DNA of 58,709 nt from NCBI GenBank assembly GCA_003693705.1, contig RBZT01000357.1, forward strand, positions 1 through 58,709, written 5' to 3'. The notes beneath the pieces are model-generated. The model ran no database searches. It saw only the letters and a program-made list of their open reading frames with translations, and was not told the DNA's origin. The position numbers were made by a program, and so were the translations under genes. The DNA is from Polymyxa betae. Taxonomy: Eukaryota; Endomyxa; Phytomyxea; Plasmodiophorida; Plasmodiophoridae. Shown in pieces: positions 23,666 to 36,527 of this stretch; the first letter of the stretch is position 1; each line of letters opens with the position of its first letter.

Positions 23666-25698
23666 ATGCAAGTTCACAATTCTCGAAAACAGTTTGACAT
23701 ACTTGATCATTATGGGTCTTCCACAGTTCAACCTTACTCCTCTGTACCATTGAGTTTCTATACACAGCCACCTTTTGGACCTGTCACACTTCAAGAATTC
23801 GAGTCGTATGCTTTTGACCGACTCATACGTAATATATAATTCGCAATTTGAACTGTTTATTGATTTGGCTGTAGTACTGAAAGAGCTCGAAGCAATTCGT
23901 GCAAAAGGTGGCCCGGAAGCAGAGCAACGACGTGAGATTGAGTTGGCGGAGAAGAAATTTCAAAAGGAGAGCGCCAATGAAGGCCAAACACGAATACTTT
24001 ATAGAGAGGCCTATATTCGTAAAGATGAATTATCTCACTTCACGTTGAGATTGGCATTCTGTCATTCAGAAGTAATTATATTAATTGTTGCTTGCTATTA
24101 GCGTTTATCTAATCATATCTATTAGGAGTTAAGAAGTTGGTTTCGGCGAATCGAATCTGATTTATTCAAGTAGTCCTTTGCTGTCATTACTACTTCTTTA
24201 TCTGATGATTTGGTAGGTTTCGCTTTGAGTCGTCCACAGAAGAGCAACAGCGGCAGTTTCTTGAAAGTAATCGAATCAAATTTGACGAAGTACTAGAAAA
24301 AATTGGTTTAAATCTGTCATCTGAGGCTGTGCAGGTTCGAGGTGAGGAGATGAAGCAGATCGAACCGATGCTGTTGCAGACCTCAACATATTCTAAAGGA
24401 CGACTTGTTTACAAAGTAGAATCTTAACTCAAAATCTCTTCAGTTTTCATCTTTATTCAGGTTAATTTTATTGAAGCTCTTGATTTGATCTCTAGACGGC
24501 GGGTTTATGTTAAGCGAGGTAAATACGATGTGCAAATATTTGAAGTTAGCTTGCCATTTCTCATGTGTTCAGGTATTGCATACATTCCTAAATCTGAACT
24601 TGTGTTTCTGATCTCAACACGATTCCGTTCGTTCCTCTCCAAGTCTTTAATGACAGCCTTGCATGCAATCGGCACTAAACACTATGACCCAAGATTAGGT
24701 TAATATTTGGTCGTAACAATTTCTGAACTTCTTTTAAGCGGATGATTAGAGAGCTTGTTGCTGAATCTCAGCACAACTGATATGACTCCCTCCTATCAGT
24801 CGAAATATATTGCCGGATCTGTGAAACCTGAACACGTCGCTGGACTCGCTGTTCGTAAAGTTGTATGGTGAACTGCAATGTGCCCTTATCTGTATGTTAG
24901 GAAACATCATTCCCACTGTGTATGCAGCATTTACATGAGGCTCTCATTCGGGACCACCATTTAAGATATGGCGGCCGTCAGCAATTCGGTTTGTTTCTTA
25001 AAGGTGTTGGGTTATCGCTTGAAGATGCACTCCAATATTTCAAAACGGTCAGTAATCAGCGTTTACAATTGCTGTCTTAGACCTCTTCAATATTTTACAG
25101 ATTTTTTCAAAAAGACCATCTTCGCAAAACTTCGATAAAGCTTATGCCTATAACATTCGCCATAATTATGGTAAAGAAGGAAAACGAGTTGACTACACTC
25201 CGCATTCTTGTCGTCAGATTATTAATGGAACTGTGCCTGGACATGGCGTACACCGTTTTTACAAAATTTACTAACTTATCTGATATAAGCACAGGAATAT
25301 CATGGATGTCCATTCCGTCATTTCGATAAAGACCATCTAAATGCCAAGTTGAGGCACAGAAAAGTTCAAGATCGTGATATTCAATTAATGTACTGTATCG
25401 ATATATCTCTCTCATCGGTGGCTGAGAATTCTGCATTTAGTGTGAAGTTCGTTGAAGAGAAACATTACCAGTTGGCATGTAAAGAGTATTTTAGAGTCGT
25501 TCATAATGGAGTAGTTGGAGACAAAGTAAGTGTGATGAGGAATAATTGCTGATTTAATATCTGCCTAAGGTTGGAAATCATCCGAACGAGTATTTCGACG
25601 AGAGTACTGCTATATTGGAAGGAAGAACAGGACGTAGATTAGTGAGTGAGAATCCATCTAACCAGGACGATAGAGGTGATGCCATGGAGATTGCTTAA
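23666..25698 (+). CDS. PRI2: DNA primase large subunit
   Basis: The N-terminal part has [20 protein letters not shown] followed by [11 protein letters not shown], typical of the p58 start, then [16 protein letters not shown] with [18 protein letters not shown]. The C-terminal iron-sulfur domain keeps all four expected cysteines: [20 protein letters not shown] (about 24915), HSCRQIIN (about 25208), [14 protein letters not shown] (about 25310) and YQLACKEYF (about 25480). The tail contains [10 protein letters not shown]. With the small subunit it makes RNA primers for polymerase alpha. At least eight short introns interrupt it. It ends at TAA 25696-25698 and converges on eIF4E with an 81-bp gap. 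Confidence 0.93.
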
Positions 25699-25779
25699 TT
25701 TCATTGTGTATAAATGACGTCAACCTGTTGTAATCGCTTGACGGCACCTGGTGGATTGCTCTAGGAGTGTATTGATCAT

Positions 25780-26515
25780 TTAACATTCATACAAAGATCC
25801 ACCTCGGTTCTTATTATTTTTCATACTCTCTTTGTGAGCTTGGTACGTTAAGCGAAATCCATCACCAAGATTAAGAAGGCTCTTCCATTGCTTGCCGATG
25901 CTCATGACGGCAGCTTCGTCACTTGCTGTTGTTGTCCAGAGAGCAATCCGATCTTTCTGAGGTCGGACACTAATAACAGCACCACAGATTTGGTCGTTAT
26001 ATTCGTGGAAATTCTCACCAATCATTGCCTAAACGCGATCAATTTCCCATTCAGTATGCAGGAAGGAAATCATTTCATACCATGACGGTATAGAGCCAGA
26101 TTTCATTCAATTTCTGCACCATCTGTCTTTGTACCGACAATACCCATTTACCACCGGCTTCATTTCGAGCATCTTCCCATTCAGGCTTCGTGCCAGATCG
26201 AAAAACATGATAATACGAGCCTTGCATTAACCGCGAACTAAAGCACACCGTTTACAAAACCCATACTGATAAACAAATTACATACGGTGGGACAATATTG
26301 TTGAAAAGGGACCAGAATCCTCCAACTGAATCGAATGAATAGAGCTGGAACAAGGTCTCACCCCAGACAACAGGTTTCGTCTTTGAAGGAGCATCATACC
26401 AGACGGTCCATGAATCCTGAAGTGGCAGATCTTCACTAGACGTTACGTTATTATTGGCGTTGGTAGCCGGACTAATCTGCTGTTCCTGTTGAGAAGTGGT
26501 TGTGATGTCAGCCAT
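25780..26515 (-). CDS. Translation initiation factor eIF4E (cap-binding)
   Basis: Starts at MADITTTSQQ; an upstream in-frame Met at 26563 is also possible. The fold is recognised from DSWTVWYDAPSKTKPVVWG, FDSVGGFWSLFNNI and KPEWEDARNEAGGKWVLSV. The two cap-stacking tryptophans are present (VVWGETL and PEWED), as is the dorsal tryptophan that binds eIF4G or 4E-BP (GGFWSLF). The later segment ICGAVISVRPQKDRIALWTT with NNKNRGGSLYEC is standard. Retention of the first cap tryptophan favours canonical class I over the 4EHP class. It has at least two introns and is divergent from CCDC40. Confidence 0.92.
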
Positions 26516-27053
26516 GATACCGAAGACAACAATGTCGAAACAGCCCAATCTCAAGCAAGGCACAAGTCCGTAGACGGACTCCTTTCAATTTCTAAAATAT
26601 CTATTCACCTGTGTCGATGTATTTCTTTCCTTTATACAGAGCTTACCAGATATTTTACTCCCATTACCATTATTTTCAAAACCTGACAGTACTTAAAAAA
26701 AAATTGTTCGGAACGTTGCTTGGAAAAGCCAACTCAGAATGCGGTGCATATGGACGTACATTTGAATCAGGTCAAGGAAACGTGACTGCTTATCGTACGA
26801 TAGCATTGATAGATTTCAAAGGATAATTTCAATGTCTCTATATCTAACGGGTATGTTCGCCTACCATAGGCACAATGCTGGTCTCATTGCAGGGAACAAC
26901 TGTCCGTCCGTCCGTTTATAAACAAATATGGATAAAGAAGTCGTAGATAGAGAGGGAGAGATGATGTGAATATACAAGTGTACCTGAAATGTGAATGGGT
27001 CAGGTCGAGATCATACACTGACTGGTACATGACTACTTCCATTTGTATAAGTC
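26516..27053. other. Divergent promoter region (eIF4E / CCDC40)
   Basis: About 540 bp with no gene; it should contain both promoters. A CCGTCCGTCCGT short tandem repeat lies near 26906. No other element recognised. Confidence 0.45.
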
Positions 27054-30000
27054 ATGTCTCAGATATCAATACCTGATCCTGAACAGCCATCAGCATCTAC
27101 AGATCTAATCCATGATCGTTCTGATAGTGGCATTATGCCTGAAGAGAAGATCCCCCCTTTCAATGAACTCAGTTCAAACAGTGAGAATCCTAATAAGGAT
27201 CTCGTCTCGAAAGTCAATCGGCTTTCTGATCCTGGATCGTCGTCCAAAATTGACGATGCACTACGTCTGGATTTCACATCAAATCTCGATGTGGAATTCA
27301 ATCTAGCCCGAAATGCTGATACCACGTTTATAGTAGAACCAGTCCCTGGAATCAATCCTGCTTTTGATGTGCCATCTGATGATAATGATCATGAACAAAT
27401 GATAGATGATGAAGATGATTATGAATCAGACATTGGAGAAGTAGATCCCAATGATCCTGTTATCGCGCGATTCCAGGAAGCATTATCACACCAACTTCAG
27501 GAGAGTCAAACTCGAATTAATTCAGAGTTAACTGAGAAAGATGAAGAAATACGCCGACTGAATAAGAAGCGAGAAGATATTGGTGTTGAACTTTATGGAT
27601 TACAGCAGCAATTAGCTCGAATGCAGATGCAATTAGAGAAGACACATGACAGATTTAATGTGTTTAATCGGCTCAGATCTAAAGCTGAACACGAAAAAGC
27701 CGACCTTCTTAAAGACTTAACGGATAAGGAAGCGATTCGAAACGAAACTGTTCAGAAAGCAGATCAGATTGGACGAGAACTGAATCAGGCTCATGAAACA
27801 GTAAGGTTGGTAATTTATTCGTTCAAAAACTTCTGGATAATCGAATCTTTACAGACAGTTAACAGAACACAATGAGAAATTGCAGAGCGATATTACTGTC
27901 ACAAGGAGAGCTGCCTATGCAGAAGAAGCAGAAATGGGCCGAATTGAGAAAGAGAAGAAGGCCCAGGATTACATGATCAATTCAATGAATACACAAATTC
28001 AGCAATTGCAAAATAAGATCAAGATCTTGAAGTTGCAAGTAAGCTCTCTAATCATGTAATGGTTCAATCAAATCTTAATAAGTGAACACAGTTGGAAGCA
28101 CAAAAGCAGCAGAGTGCCACTGCTAAAGAGACCATCCGGTTAGGACTATCAGAAATCGAGCAGATCCGACTCGACAAAATTGATTATATCTCGAAGTATG
28201 GATTGCCCAATCCTCTCCAGCATTGCTTATCGGAACTAATATTGTGAAGATGGAAATCCTCTTTGGTTGCAATCTCTCGACGAGATGACGCTCTGGAAAA
28301 ATGTCAGACGGAACGAATTAAACTTGAAGTATGAATTAACCCCGAAACAACTGCAAGTTTACTTATTGAAATAATACAGACTGAAATCGAAAGTTTAAAA
28401 GCTGCACACGCCGGCCTGTGTAAATCTGTTCGTGATGAACAAGAAGCCAGCGAGAAATTAACCCACATTTTATCAAAAGTACAAACTGATGTGAAATTTA
28501 TTGAGGCACAGGTATTGTCGAATTCTTTCTTTCCAGCATCTTGTAAGAATATTGAAATTTAGATTGAACGGATCGAGAATATGAGGGCGGGTATTAGCTC
28601 AGATAGCGATCTGTTGAAGAAACAATTTGATGCAGCTAATACTGAGCTACAACACGGTATTTAATACAATTGTTGATATCGATAGAATCTGACGACCTGG
28701 AATTTAGTACAATCGCAACGAAAGCAGCTGGAAGTCGAGATTCGTCGAATCGAGAAAGCGGTGTCACAATCGATTGCAGCTCGGAATGACATCGAAGATC
28801 AAATTTTCGAGCATATCTCCAATCAGACGACCATCTCACAGGCTACCCAGAATATTATAAAAAGTAGTGCCAAAATTCGTAAGCAGATTGAAGAAAAGGT
28901 TGAATCTATTTGTGATAAATTAATCCCCATCACTGAATGCCTTTTGTTTAATAGGAGAAGAAAATTGGAAGCACTCAAAACGAAATTGTCAGAATCAAAA
29001 TCGATATATTGAATACAACAGCACATAATCGAGATCTTCAGAAAAATTTGGCCGAAATTGAAAAAGAGGTCTAATCTGAATCCGCTTCCATTAAAAGTCA
29101 TACTAATGATTTCGTTGTATAGTTATCAGCTCGTGATGCTTTGGTCAAGCGGTACGATGCTGAGATCGGCGCTCGTCATGACCAAATCCAGAAAAAGCAG
29201 ATCTCGATAGACGCTCTGAACCGGAAATATGAAGCACTGACTAAGAATTCGGTTGAAGATAATGGGGACGGTTCCTTAGAAGCTAAAATCGAGCATTTGG
29301 AGAAACATTTAAAGGTGACTTTTGGTTACTGTGAAATGACAACTGAGGCTGAGATCAATTTAGGATACAAGATCGAATTCTGTTGCTTTACAACGAAAAT
29401 GGATAGGAGCTCAAACTCAGTTGATTGAAGTCGAAGCTCAAGTTGCATCTGAGATCAATAAAGTAACTGAAATGCAAGCTCGCCATACCATTCTAGATCA
29501 GAAGCAAAAGCGAATTGAAAGACAGATCGTCCATGTTGAAAGTAAGACATCGCGGCTCTGCATTCAGATTGTTTCTCTAAATGTCGCTTAAGCTGAAATC
29601 AGTGAGCTCAAGCGAGCTCTCTCAACAATTCATTCCGAAATCTCACGACTAAATATCATGTTGGCTGACCATAAAAATAGAGAAGCCATATTGCAATCTG
29701 AAAGTTATGCACGAGAGCATGAATCTACTGAAAGAGAAGGCGAGATCGAAACAATCAAGCAACAAGGTATGATAACATTATCATACCGGTAACCAAAGTA
29801 CAATAATGTTAACAATATGGTTTAGGAGCTGAGAAATTAGTTGCACTAAGAAATGCCAAAGCGGCATTGCTTGCAGAGCTTGGTGAGCTAACAGAACAGG
29901 TGCTGATGTGGGAGCGAAAGATCGATTTGGAGAAGCATACGCAGAAGGCGATTGATCCGCAATTTGGTCAAGCTGAAGTAAGTAATTATTATTAGTATAT

Positions 30001-30774
30001 ATTTACTCATCATGGTATTAATTGGAAATACAATATCAGATGGAAATGATTCGCAAGGAGGTGCATCGAATGCAGTTACGTCTCGAAGCCGTTAAGAGAA
30101 AGCAACAAAAGATTCTAGATGATGGAATACGGGCTATACATCGACGGAGCGATATCCAGGTATGCTATTATCAAGCATCTGCTGCTGTGTCGTTCTCATT
30201 TAAACAATAAAGAATCGGCAATTGGGGGCGAAAAAGTCAGCCATGACCCAGTCATCGCTTCGTAAGCAAATTGCTACTTTGAGAAATGACATCAAGTGCA
30301 AGACAGAAGAAGCTCGCCAGGTATTGGACGTAACTAACAGATACATGATATGTGAATCACTGTTGTAGATCGATCAAAAGATTAAGATGCAGGAAGCGGA
30401 ATCTGCCAAGCTGATCTCCATGTGCGAGCTTCTACATACTCAATTCGAGGAGCTTGATGAGACCAAGCTTTCCATCAGTAATAAGATTAGATTAGCCGAA
30501 TTTCAGAAGCAGCTGGCAGTAGAGATGTTATCCATCTATACAGAGGCTAAAGCAAGACTATCTAATCCCAATACCAGGTAAAACCATTGGTTGCCACTTG
30601 ATCACTAGACTAATCGAATGATGCATTAGAATTCCGGATGCTTCTGAATCCAGACTAACTGAACAAACTGAACGTCTTGAGAAGATCAAATCTCAGCTAC
30701 GTAGTCTAAAATCAGCGCAGTTCGAGCTTGAGCCGTATTTCGATACCATTTTAACCCATGCTACATCTGTATAA
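27054..30774 (+). CDS. CCDC40: CCDC40 orthologue, axonemal ruler / cilium assembly coiled-coil protein
   Basis: An acidic disordered N-terminus (about 130 residues) precedes the signature EVDPNDPVIARFQEALSHQL and VELYGLQQQLARMQMQLEKT (then HDRF), which is close to animal CCDC40. Further matches are KWKSSLVAISRRDDALEKCQ (about 28250-28320) and the end RLEKIKSQLRSLKSAQFELE. Almost the entire remainder is heptad-rich coiled coil with many short introns that I could cross in frame where checked. With CCDC39, CCDC40 forms the 96-nm ruler that sets inner-arm dynein and radial-spoke spacing in motile cilia. Its presence is the best evidence that the organism makes flagellated cells. It ends TAA at 30772-30774. 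Confidence 0.9.
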
Positions 30775-31041
30775 ACTTAGTTTGACATCGCCAAAAAATA
30801 CATTAGGATAGGGAGGATAGATTTGAACAGCGTACGCCGTACATTCGATCGACTGAATGAGCTCTCATTATAACAAGGCTGTTGTTAAAGAAATTTGTGC
30901 TGTTGTTAGACATTTCAGACTTGTTGCAGTTTCACGGACAAATATTTGTGGTACATGCACTCGGCCATTCATTTATATCAGAATACACAAACTTGATCTT
31001 GTCAGGTTCTCTCTATCCAGCTATCTCTGTAGTTTTTTATC
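30775..31041. other. Short intergenic region
   Basis: 267 bp between CCDC40 and the J-protein gene; nothing recognised. Confidence 0.4.
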
Positions 31042-32639
31042 ATGGGAAAGGATTATTATTCCATATTGGGTGTGTCTAAAGATGCATCCGATGATGATAT
31101 CAAGAAGGTTCTCGCATCCGATCCTGACCTGTTCCGGATCTGAAGTGTCGTTTTAGGCATATCGAAAGATGGCCATGAAGTGGCATCCAGATAGTCAGTA
31201 CCTATTATCTGCTTGCTCTGTCTCTAACTTATTTGTTTGCAGAAAATTCTGAGAATCCTGAATTGGTATTGGTTTTGAATTACGTTCGGGGTCGTTTTGC
31301 TCTACTCCCATCATGATTCGGTTTGACTGATGAATCTAACAAGGGCTGTGCTTAGGCCAAGCAAAAGTTTCAAGAAGTCGCTGAAGCTTTCGAAGTGCTC
31401 AGTGATAAAGACAAGCGAGCAGTCTTCGACCGATACGGTGAAGAAGGGCTGAAACAGGTTATTCATGCTACGTTTGGCATTGAATGCTCTAAAGTTAGCT
31501 GTAGGGCATTCCTGATGGTACAGGTCATCGAGCTGGTGGTGGATACTCATTCCGAGGTATCACGTCCTCCATCAATATTATGCTTCCGTTCTCTGAATAT
31601 CGCTAGGCGATCCTGAGGATATTTTCCAACAAATCTTCGGCGGCTTTGGAGGTGGCGGAGGCTTTGAGGACCTATTCATGGGCGGTGGCATGGGTGGCAC
31701 TCCATTCGGTCATATGGGAGGTGCTCAGCGGTATCTCAACAACCTTTCTATCACCCAATTGCTGATCGCATCCCAGACGTTCCGGTGGTATGCCTGGTTT
31801 CATGTTTGGTACCGGAGGGCCAGCACGACCCCAAAAACCGGAGCCCCACGTTACTACCGTAATGGATCAGGGCTTGGTATTTGACTTGTCTTGTGAACTG
31901 TGCTAGGTGCCTGTATCTCTTGAAGATTTATATAATGGGTTTAAAAAGAAGCTAGCTGTGACCCGAAAGCGACCCGGACATGATGGCAGGTCCGTCAGGG
32001 AAGAGAAGACAGTTCTGGTTATTGATGGACAGCGTGGCTGGAAATCGGGAACCAAAGTCACTTTTGAGGTATTACACATGATCTAATCGGATTTCTAAGA
32101 AGATTGAAAGGTTTTTTTTCTCAGAACGAGGGAGATCAGTATCCAGGTGGTCTAGCTGGTGATCTCATTTTTGTTATCCAAGAAAAACCACATCCTTACT
32201 TTAAGAGAGAAGGTGAAATATCGTATTGTGCTATTGTTGAGGTCGAGTTCTTAAGTTTGCATAAGGCAATAATCTTGTTTATAAGGCCTCGATATCGTTG
32301 CGAGGTGCTTTATGTGGAGCATTCATCGAAATCCGGACTCTTGATAATCGAACGATTAAAGTTAGTTCGTGTAACTGTTCAGTATGTCATGATATCTAAT
32401 CTGGCTTGATGCTAGTATAGGACTGAGGGAATAATTAGCCCGAGTTCGGTCAAATACCTCAAAGGTGAAGGCATGCCGATATCTCGTTCGTCCGATCAAG
32501 GTGATTTGAAGGTACTTACAGTAATCTGTTACACGATTTGCCTTTTCTAACAATCAAGAAGATCGAATTCGATATTAGATTCCCTCGAGATCTGAGCGAA
32601 AATGTGAAAGCAGAATTACGAAATTTACTTCCTGAATAA
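31042..32639 (+). CDS. Class B (type II) J-domain Hsp40 co-chaperone, DNAJB1/Sis1-like
   Basis: The spliced product starts [20 protein letters not shown], a J domain with the HPD motif intact (codons at 31183-31191) and [12 protein letters not shown] glycine/phenylalanine region follows ([20 protein letters not shown]). Two C-terminal beta domains follow without a zinc-finger region: [69 protein letters not shown]. This layout defines class B J-proteins, which stimulate Hsp70 ATPase and carry clients. All exons join in frame through about ten short introns, one only 30 nt (31877-31906). Ends LLPE, without an EEVD-binding or CaaX tail. Confidence 0.93.
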
Positions 32640-33002
32640 AATCGAAACCTTGCAGATAGCGGTACCATAGTAGTTCCATGACTAGGCGGCGTCTGCTTGC
32701 TGCTCTTAGTTCTTGTGAAGTAATTTAGTGCTTTCTATTGCATGCTAGCGGCTGTCAACAAAAATGGATCGCTAAGCAAACTCTTTAATGCCCAATGTAA
32801 TGTTTCGCTCTAAGTTGTTCTTAGCGCCCATATTCCTGTTTCTTTGAGATTGTTGGATCTGGAACGAATGCGTTTTAATGATTGATTTCCAGGGCGGTAA
32901 GTAAGTAAAGCGAATATTGGTTTTTGTAGGGATTATTTAATGCGCGAAACTTGTAGATCAGTGTGTTGTCTATTAGGGCGGCAGATTAGACCTATTGACA
33001 TC
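32640..33002. other. Intergenic region
   Basis: About 360 bp with no recognisable gene or element. Confidence 0.45.
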
Positions 33003-36000
33003 ATGGCTGATGACAATCATATAACTTCTGCTTCAATACATCCAAGGTTAACACCACCTGATATCGTAAGTACACCTTCTTATCTGCACCTCTCTCCATA
33101 TCTCTTACTCATCTCAAACAGCTTCAACAATTGCAGTCGATTCGCCAGCATCTGATAGATGCAGGGGCTTTAGATCCAGCCTCGTATAGTGCTGGACAGC
33201 TGGGCAGCTTACTATTTCGTATTGAAGATCTACAGTCCAGCCATACTGTTAAAATTCCTTGGGACCTATTGAATGATTTTTCTATCGGAGGTCCAGCTCA
33301 TGTCATACTTAGCACTATTCTCTCATATGCTAAAGTAAGCATAGATATGCAGAATATTTTAGATAGTTCATATTGTTGTAGAAGCAGAACTGGACCGAGC
33401 TGGGTATAAATGATATCACATTCTCAGATCTATTACATGAATTACTACATGTCACTGAATCTCTGAGGTCATTTCCACGAATTTACATCTCACCGACCGT
33501 TTCCGTTAAATCATCCACGAATTTTGAAGAAATCGTGCAGAAATTACGAGGCCAAATTGTGGAATTTTCTCAGGCGTCTCACGTAATTGTCAGGATTTTG
33601 CTATGGTATATGACAATAACGTTGTATTACAGATTGTCGATACAGGTCATACTGCGATGAAGACAACCGTCAGGAATCGGATTGTTCAGAAATCTGCTAC
33701 ACACGCGTTAATTCATCAATGCAAACATCCAAGAAGTCGTCGACGTTGGGTACCGTTAAAAGACATTCCTACTGATGCATTTGATGACTCGAACATTCAA
33801 ATTTCAAAACTCGGTTCTGAACCCATTCGAATTGTACGGAAATATCTCAAAAAATTGAAGAGTTCTACTAATGTTTGTCTGAAAGTCGTTGGAATGGATT
33901 CTTTTATCTGGTGAATTTAACGAGTGGCTCGATGAGAACGATTTTGTTCTCTCTGATGAAGACCCATCAGTTATTAAATTGACCAGAAAAAACGGAACAT
34001 TTACTATTCAGGGTGTATCAGGTATATGTCGTTATTACATATAGGCAACATCTAACATAAGTTAAGGGCCGATCGCAAAAGCTTCACCTGATGGTATCAG
34101 ATTGAACCAGATCTAAATCGCTGTTATTTGACATCAAGATTCAGGAAATTCCTCACAGCCTTCAAAAAAGCGACGATCATCTACAACGGCATCTGATAAA
34201 CCGGCGCAGTCAGTGAAGAAATTTCGCGTCACATCGCCACAGGTGCGATTTGATTGAATATCGTATGATGTTATATTAGCTGATATGAATATCCAGATCT
34301 CACCTACACAAGGGAGTGATAAACATCATTTTTCTCTCGACGAAGAATCATCCATGCATGTGGTGCCACTGATTTCACATCGCCGAAAGACCGAATCGGT
34401 ATCAAATTTTTATCGTTTTCTGTTCTATATACCTTATCCATGATTACACAGATTGAAGATTCACTGCCTTATAAGGACGCCTTCATGGTCCCTGTGCAAC
34501 CTATTCAATCGGATTCGGATGTCCAGTTCCCTGTCATCATACCATGCTATTCAACCTGGTTTTCTTTCGACTCTGTTCATGCTAATGAGAGGAAGTCCCT
34601 TCATGAATTATTCAGTTCTGGTGAAGGCTCAGAATTGCTTTATATGGTGATATCACTTAAAATTTAAAATTGTTTTCTGAATCTCACCTGATAGCAACAA
34701 CGCAATTTCATTGTTCATGCATATAGAGCAAATCCAAGAGTACATTTAACTGCTACTGCATGTCGTAAAATGATTGCTGTACGACATGCAAGCCAATTGT
34801 TGTTGTTTCTAAGAGTTGTTAGGGAGATGCGGTGTCTCTAATTCGTATTCACAATTTTTTGGAGCAGTGGGGCTTAATCAATTATCATGTCGATCCCGGT
34901 ACATTACCAGAATATTCGGTGACTCATTCATATTGTAAAAAATGTTTATGTGATATTCAACAATATTAGGGTCCTGGTAATCCAGCTTTCAATTCCTCGC
35001 AAGTTTATGTACATTCGCCATGGGCTGGTGTTCAAAAACTTGACGGTATACTGGCACCTTTTTCTGGATTGTACCTGAATTATATTTTTAGAGTTTCATC
35101 AAAATGGGGTTTTGTCCGAATGGAGTGAAGAGGAAAACGAAATGTTACTGGTAGCTGTCGTTGAGCATGGCGAAAACTGGGAAACCATTGCGAAAGTAAC
35201 TTCTTTTTCTTAGTAGGACCAGATGGCTAATGTGATCTCTACGCAGACTGTTGGGAATAACAGGACAGCGGCTGAATGTATTGAACAATTCATACAGATT
35301 CCTCTGGACAGGCGAAGAACCAAAAATGCTCGGGATTTGGTCAAAGTTGACGATGCTGTCGAGGAACCGCGATCCGAATTGTTGCTGCCGTTCCAAGAGA
35401 GCGCTCATCCAATCTTATTACAAGTTGCTTTCTTGGCCTCTATATCACAGCCAGATGCTGTCGTATCTGCTTTAGATGCTGTTAATACGAAATTAACTGC
35501 CGATAACTCCATGGTCACTGACGAGCCGTTATCCGAAGCGGATCTGCACGTTGGTCTTGAAGTTCGCGTAGATCCGTTCGGTAAAGGCGAAATCGCTCAA
35601 CCAATCAGGTAGGGTTTCTACTGTATTTCCAGTATAATGATAACACTGTATTAGAGCTGATGGTATGATCTGTGTACGATTACCTTTTGGGTATCTGTAT
35701 ACACCTGTAGATAATGTCATGCCTCTGGTAAAGCGTTATAGTCTCACAAATTCTTAACTGCTTACCTGTCCTTCAGCACGACGATATTCGCGTTCCGACA
35801 TCGACAAAGGGTCAGGTGCTGAACGAGTTGGCCCAGTCTTGCATGATCTCGGCGGCGCTCCGTTCAAAGGACGTTTCTACGGCAGAATCCAGATCGATTC
35901 TGGCTTTGGTTGGCGAGCTTGTTGAGACGCAGATGAAGAAGATTGAGATCAAATTAAAGCAATTTGATGAGGTTCAGGTCGTCCTCTCTAGGTTCCTCCT

Positions 36001-36200
36001 CTTGTCCTGCTTTTGGTGTGTGTGTGATTTAAGTTGATTTCAGGCAACGAGAATTGATTGAACAGGCGCGTCAAGAAGTGTTTGCAGAGAGGATCGAGCT
36101 TGCTCATGCCCGTATGAAGCTGGCTCATTCACAAACGGTAACGACGGTTTCGACCCCGAATCAAGTCGAGTCATCAGCTGTCTCCCCGAACAATAATTAG
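33003..36200 (+). CDS. SWI3/SMARCC/RSC8 subunit of SWI/SNF-type chromatin remodeller
   Basis: Order of parts: an N-terminal MarR/BRCT-like region typical of SMARCC (ending with [17 protein letters not shown]), then SWIRM with [20 protein letters not shown] and [20 protein letters not shown] (about 34525-34920), then a SANT domain ([20 protein letters not shown], about 35100-35310) with [20 protein letters not shown]-terminal coiled coil starts near 35930 ([13 protein letters not shown]). Between SANT and coiled coil is an additional small beta-rich segment (VDPFGKGEI ... [17 protein letters not shown], about 35545-35725), which I do not know from yeast or animal SWI3. Start at ATG 33003; an upstream in-frame ATG at 32940 is possible. 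Ends TAG 36198-36200. Confidence 0.88.
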
Positions 36201-36527
36201 ATCATACAATATATTAAATGTATTTTTTCAGAGAGGTTTAACAATGTCACTTACACGAAATCGATTTGATGGTTGAAAGCTCATTTGCTAAACACGTGGA
36301 CAAGAATGGGAAAGAAACCTGGAGTATACGGTTATTGACTTAATTCCGATCATGATATTCTGTATTTCCATATACTATTTGTGCATTCACTGAATAATTT
36401 GTTATGAAAACAGAATGGTCTGTATCTGGATGAGTACAATCTCAGAGGCTGCGCTTTGTTACGTTAATTGCTGCCCCATTACTTATTATCTGTCCATTAC
36501 CTGTGTGGTACTAGACGATTTATATTC
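36201..36527. other. Intergenic region
   Basis: About 330 bp without a recognised gene or element. Confidence 0.4.

Noticed and set aside
31963-31992. A further mini-intron in the J-protein gene near a GT...AG pair
   Set aside because: The stretch between is 9 nt and in frame, so it is simply exon.
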